Assembly: GCA_011763485.2 (NCBI GenBank)
Contig: JAANSK020013356.1
Span: forward strand, 1 to 29,354
Direction of reading: 5' to 3'
From: Isoetes engelmannii
Lineage: Eukaryota; Streptophyta; Lycopodiopsida; Isoetales; Isoetaceae
DNA length: 29,354 nt
Below are positions 27,308 through 29,354 of the stretch, piece by piece (within the stretch, counting starts at the first letter, position 1; each line of letters starts with the position of its first letter). The notes below the pieces were generated by a model. The model made no database searches and was not told where the DNA came from. It saw nothing but the letters and a program-made list of their open reading frames with translations. A program made the translations under genes and the position numbers.

Positions 27308-29354
27308 TCCTTTTATTACTCTTGTGATTTAGTGTTGGTGATGTGCAGGTACAGGTTAGCAAGCGGCAACACCTTCGACTTCTCCATTCATGGGTTTTTT
27401 TAGAGCATTTTTTTCAGCTTTACGTTTCTCAAAGCCCCTTGCCGAAGGCTTATCACTATGGTTTTTCCTCGAAAACCCGAATTAGGGAAGGGTTTTTTAA
27501 TTTCAGTGAAAAACTTTTGACAGATACAAAAACCAACATCTATTAGCATTGTAACTTTTGGGGTCCAAGTTATATAATTAGATATTCTTTATTTTTTCTT
27601 TGTGGGTAGTTCGCATGTCGGCTACCCACTATCCACCATTGTAGAAAATCTGCTGAGAGATGATGAGAAGCCTATCTGGATTTTTTGTTGTTTCCATGCG
27701 AGCCCCATTCTAGAATTGGTTCTTTTTTGTAGGCATGGAGTTCTTACACACAAAAAGGTTCTTTGCCTTGGATTTTATCCTCGGTTATTGCTAATTTTGT
27801 GGCGCCATTTGGTGGTGCAATGAGGAAGGCACCCAAAGTTCCAAAGAGAGGTGCCAAAGGTAGATGGAGTTGGGTGAAAGAAATCAAAGGGCAAGGGGAA
27901 ATTGTACTAGGCATAATGATACTTTCTTAGATACTAGTCTTACTCTTAGCTCACGTGGATAAGATATTGAGCTTGAATCCCTTGAAAAAGTATGTCTTTT
28001 TCTTAAGGATTGATGTCTGGCAGGTTGTGTTAGGATCAAACCCCTATTTAATTTAATAGTAGAAATTTGAACTGTTAGGTATGAGAAGTGTACCGAGGGA
28101 ATAGTTTAGAGCATTGGTGCAGAGGTTGATTATTTACATGCACAATGTGTTCTTATAATTGTTGTCCGAAATGCTATTACTGTGAATAAAAGGCTAAAGG
28201 AGTTCCTTGGATGAGGAAAGTCAAAGCCTTTTTGTCATATGCAAAGACTTAAAGAAAGAATTCTACTAAACTGCATTGTTTATAGGAGATGATAGGTTAT
28301 TGCATGATGGATGTTGGCACATCATAGGCACATTTTTCATAATATGATTAACGATGGTGTGTTGCAAGGTAAGCGCCTATATGCAATGTATGGTGCAGGT
28401 GAGCTCAAGAAGAATGCTATGTTGGTTCATACGAATCTGATTTGAGGGCTACCCATTTAGGAATTATTAGTTATCTAAGAAACTAATTCTTGGCCTTGTA
28501 TATGTTGTTACAAAAAGGATCAAGACCGGCTATTGCTCCTTCTCCACTGCTTGGTGAGCTTGTAGTAACTATAATATCTATAGAAAACCATAGTCCATAA
28601 ACATCGAGAGTGACTTGCAACCCATATATTGCTTCTGCTATTGACGTGGCAACTATCGTATATGGTTCAAGTGAGGAGGTGAAGCCCATTTGGGAAGCAT
28701 AAGAGAAGACATCAGGATGAGCAAAAAACTGAAAGTGAATCAGAAGCATCCTTTAAGGATAGAAATCCAAGGGATATATTCTGGTCTGATGTGGTCCCCA
28801 CAAATTTTGGATATACTTCCTTGAACATTGATGACTACACTGTTGATGTGGGATGACACGCCTCTTGATGGTATGTCCTCCTCCTACATGCCTTATCGCC
28901 CTTGTTGCTTATCTTCTAGCACTTTTTACTAACAACCTAATGGATCGTTGTGGCCATAGACTAGCCCCTGATTACCGTCTAGAGATGGCCAAGAGGTAGA
29001 TAGACACTCTCTTACCCGAAGCCTTCAGTTGCCCCAACGTCACATGTAAGTGAGTGATTCTTGTATTTGTAGTAGTCTAGTAGTCTGTATATTATGTAAG
29101 ATAAAAAAGAAGGGGAATATGATTGCATATTAAACGGGAGCAAATCACTGAAACGGGAGCAAAAGGAATATTCCCTAAAGATTCCCCTTTTCCATAAAAA
29201 ATGGGTAAATTAGACGTTAGAAAAAAAGACCTGATTTTGTATTTTGACCCCCCCAAACTAGCTCATTTCTTTTTTTGGAAGAGAGAATTGACTAAATAGA
29301 ACTGGCAATTTTGCACACATCTTAGACTAGAATATTCGTGGAAAATGGAGGATC
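27308..29354. other. Right-edge region with no recognised gene
   Basis: No confident gene. A third fragment of the upstream duplication (CCAT, A or G, CGAGCCCCATTCTA) lies at about 27681-27720. An open stretch at 27821-27931 encodes a basic 36-residue peptide starting MRKAPKVPKRGAKGRW, and a minus-strand ORF of 88 codons lies at 28483-28749; neither is recognised. A decayed gene or transposon could underlie 28080-28760. Confidence 0.3.
29110..29189. repeat. Short inverted and tandem repeats near the right edge
   Basis: AAGGGGAAT (29110-29118) and ATTCCCCTT (29181-29189) are perfect 9-bp inverted repeats. Between them AAACGGGAGCAAA occurs twice (29132-29144 and 29151-29163), and a GGAATATTCC palindrome is present. 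The layout could be a small foldback element, but no family is recognised. Confidence 0.6.

Noticed and set aside
28130-28450. Possible decayed PPR gene fragment
   Set aside because: A peptide LYAMYGAGELKKNAMLVHTN on the + strand vaguely resembles part of a PPR repeat, but no second repeat or consistent spacing was found.

Overview
The window is nuclear DNA of a land plant. Its one clear host gene is a 20-exon ortholog of the plant-specific H3K4 methyltransferase ATXR3/SDG2 (12410-21197, + strand). The lineage is uncertain. The gene has the complete plant ATXR3 layout, but its GYF-like module and N-terminus differ clearly from the flowering-plant protein as I remember it. Together with the mix of old transposons this suggests a non-flowering plant such as a fern, lycophyte or bryophyte, but I cannot fix it from sequence alone.

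Left third (1-9.8 kb): a graveyard of mobile elements. A LINE tail with the plant zinc-binding reverse-transcriptase C-terminus lies at about 300-1010. A broken Ty3/gypsy pol fossil (about 1779-4275) is interrupted by a roughly 265-bp MITE-like insertion. A pogo/Tigger-like DNA transposon on the minus strand (coding part 7306 to 4933, spliced-looking leader up to about 8400) carries a psq-type HTH, a DDE_1 transposase core and an unusual long coiled-coil C-terminal extension; it has several frame breaks. An L1-like ORF1 fragment follows at about 8630-9720 with no ORF2 behind it.

Middle (9.8-21.5 kb): gene-poor DNA leads to the ATXR3 control region: a 120-bp A-rich tract, pyrimidine patches, a short upstream ORF and a 10-bp-arm hairpin in the presumed 5' leader. 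All 20 coding exons join in frame through GT-AG introns into one 2303-residue protein with an Arg/Ser/Asp-rich N-terminal region, a GYF-like module, an F-box/LRR-like segment, SET plus post-SET, and the ATXR3-specific C-terminal region. Seventeen of its 19 introns are only 60-102 bp.

Right third (21.5-29.35 kb): no gene could be identified with confidence. It holds a striking 63-bp near-perfect palindrome (23662-23724), several short tandem repeats, and a duplicated promoter-like block (26684-26860 and 27054-27221) in which RY (CATGCATG) boxes sit about 40-60 bp upstream of a TATTTAAGG box. No tRNA, rRNA or CRISPR array was seen.
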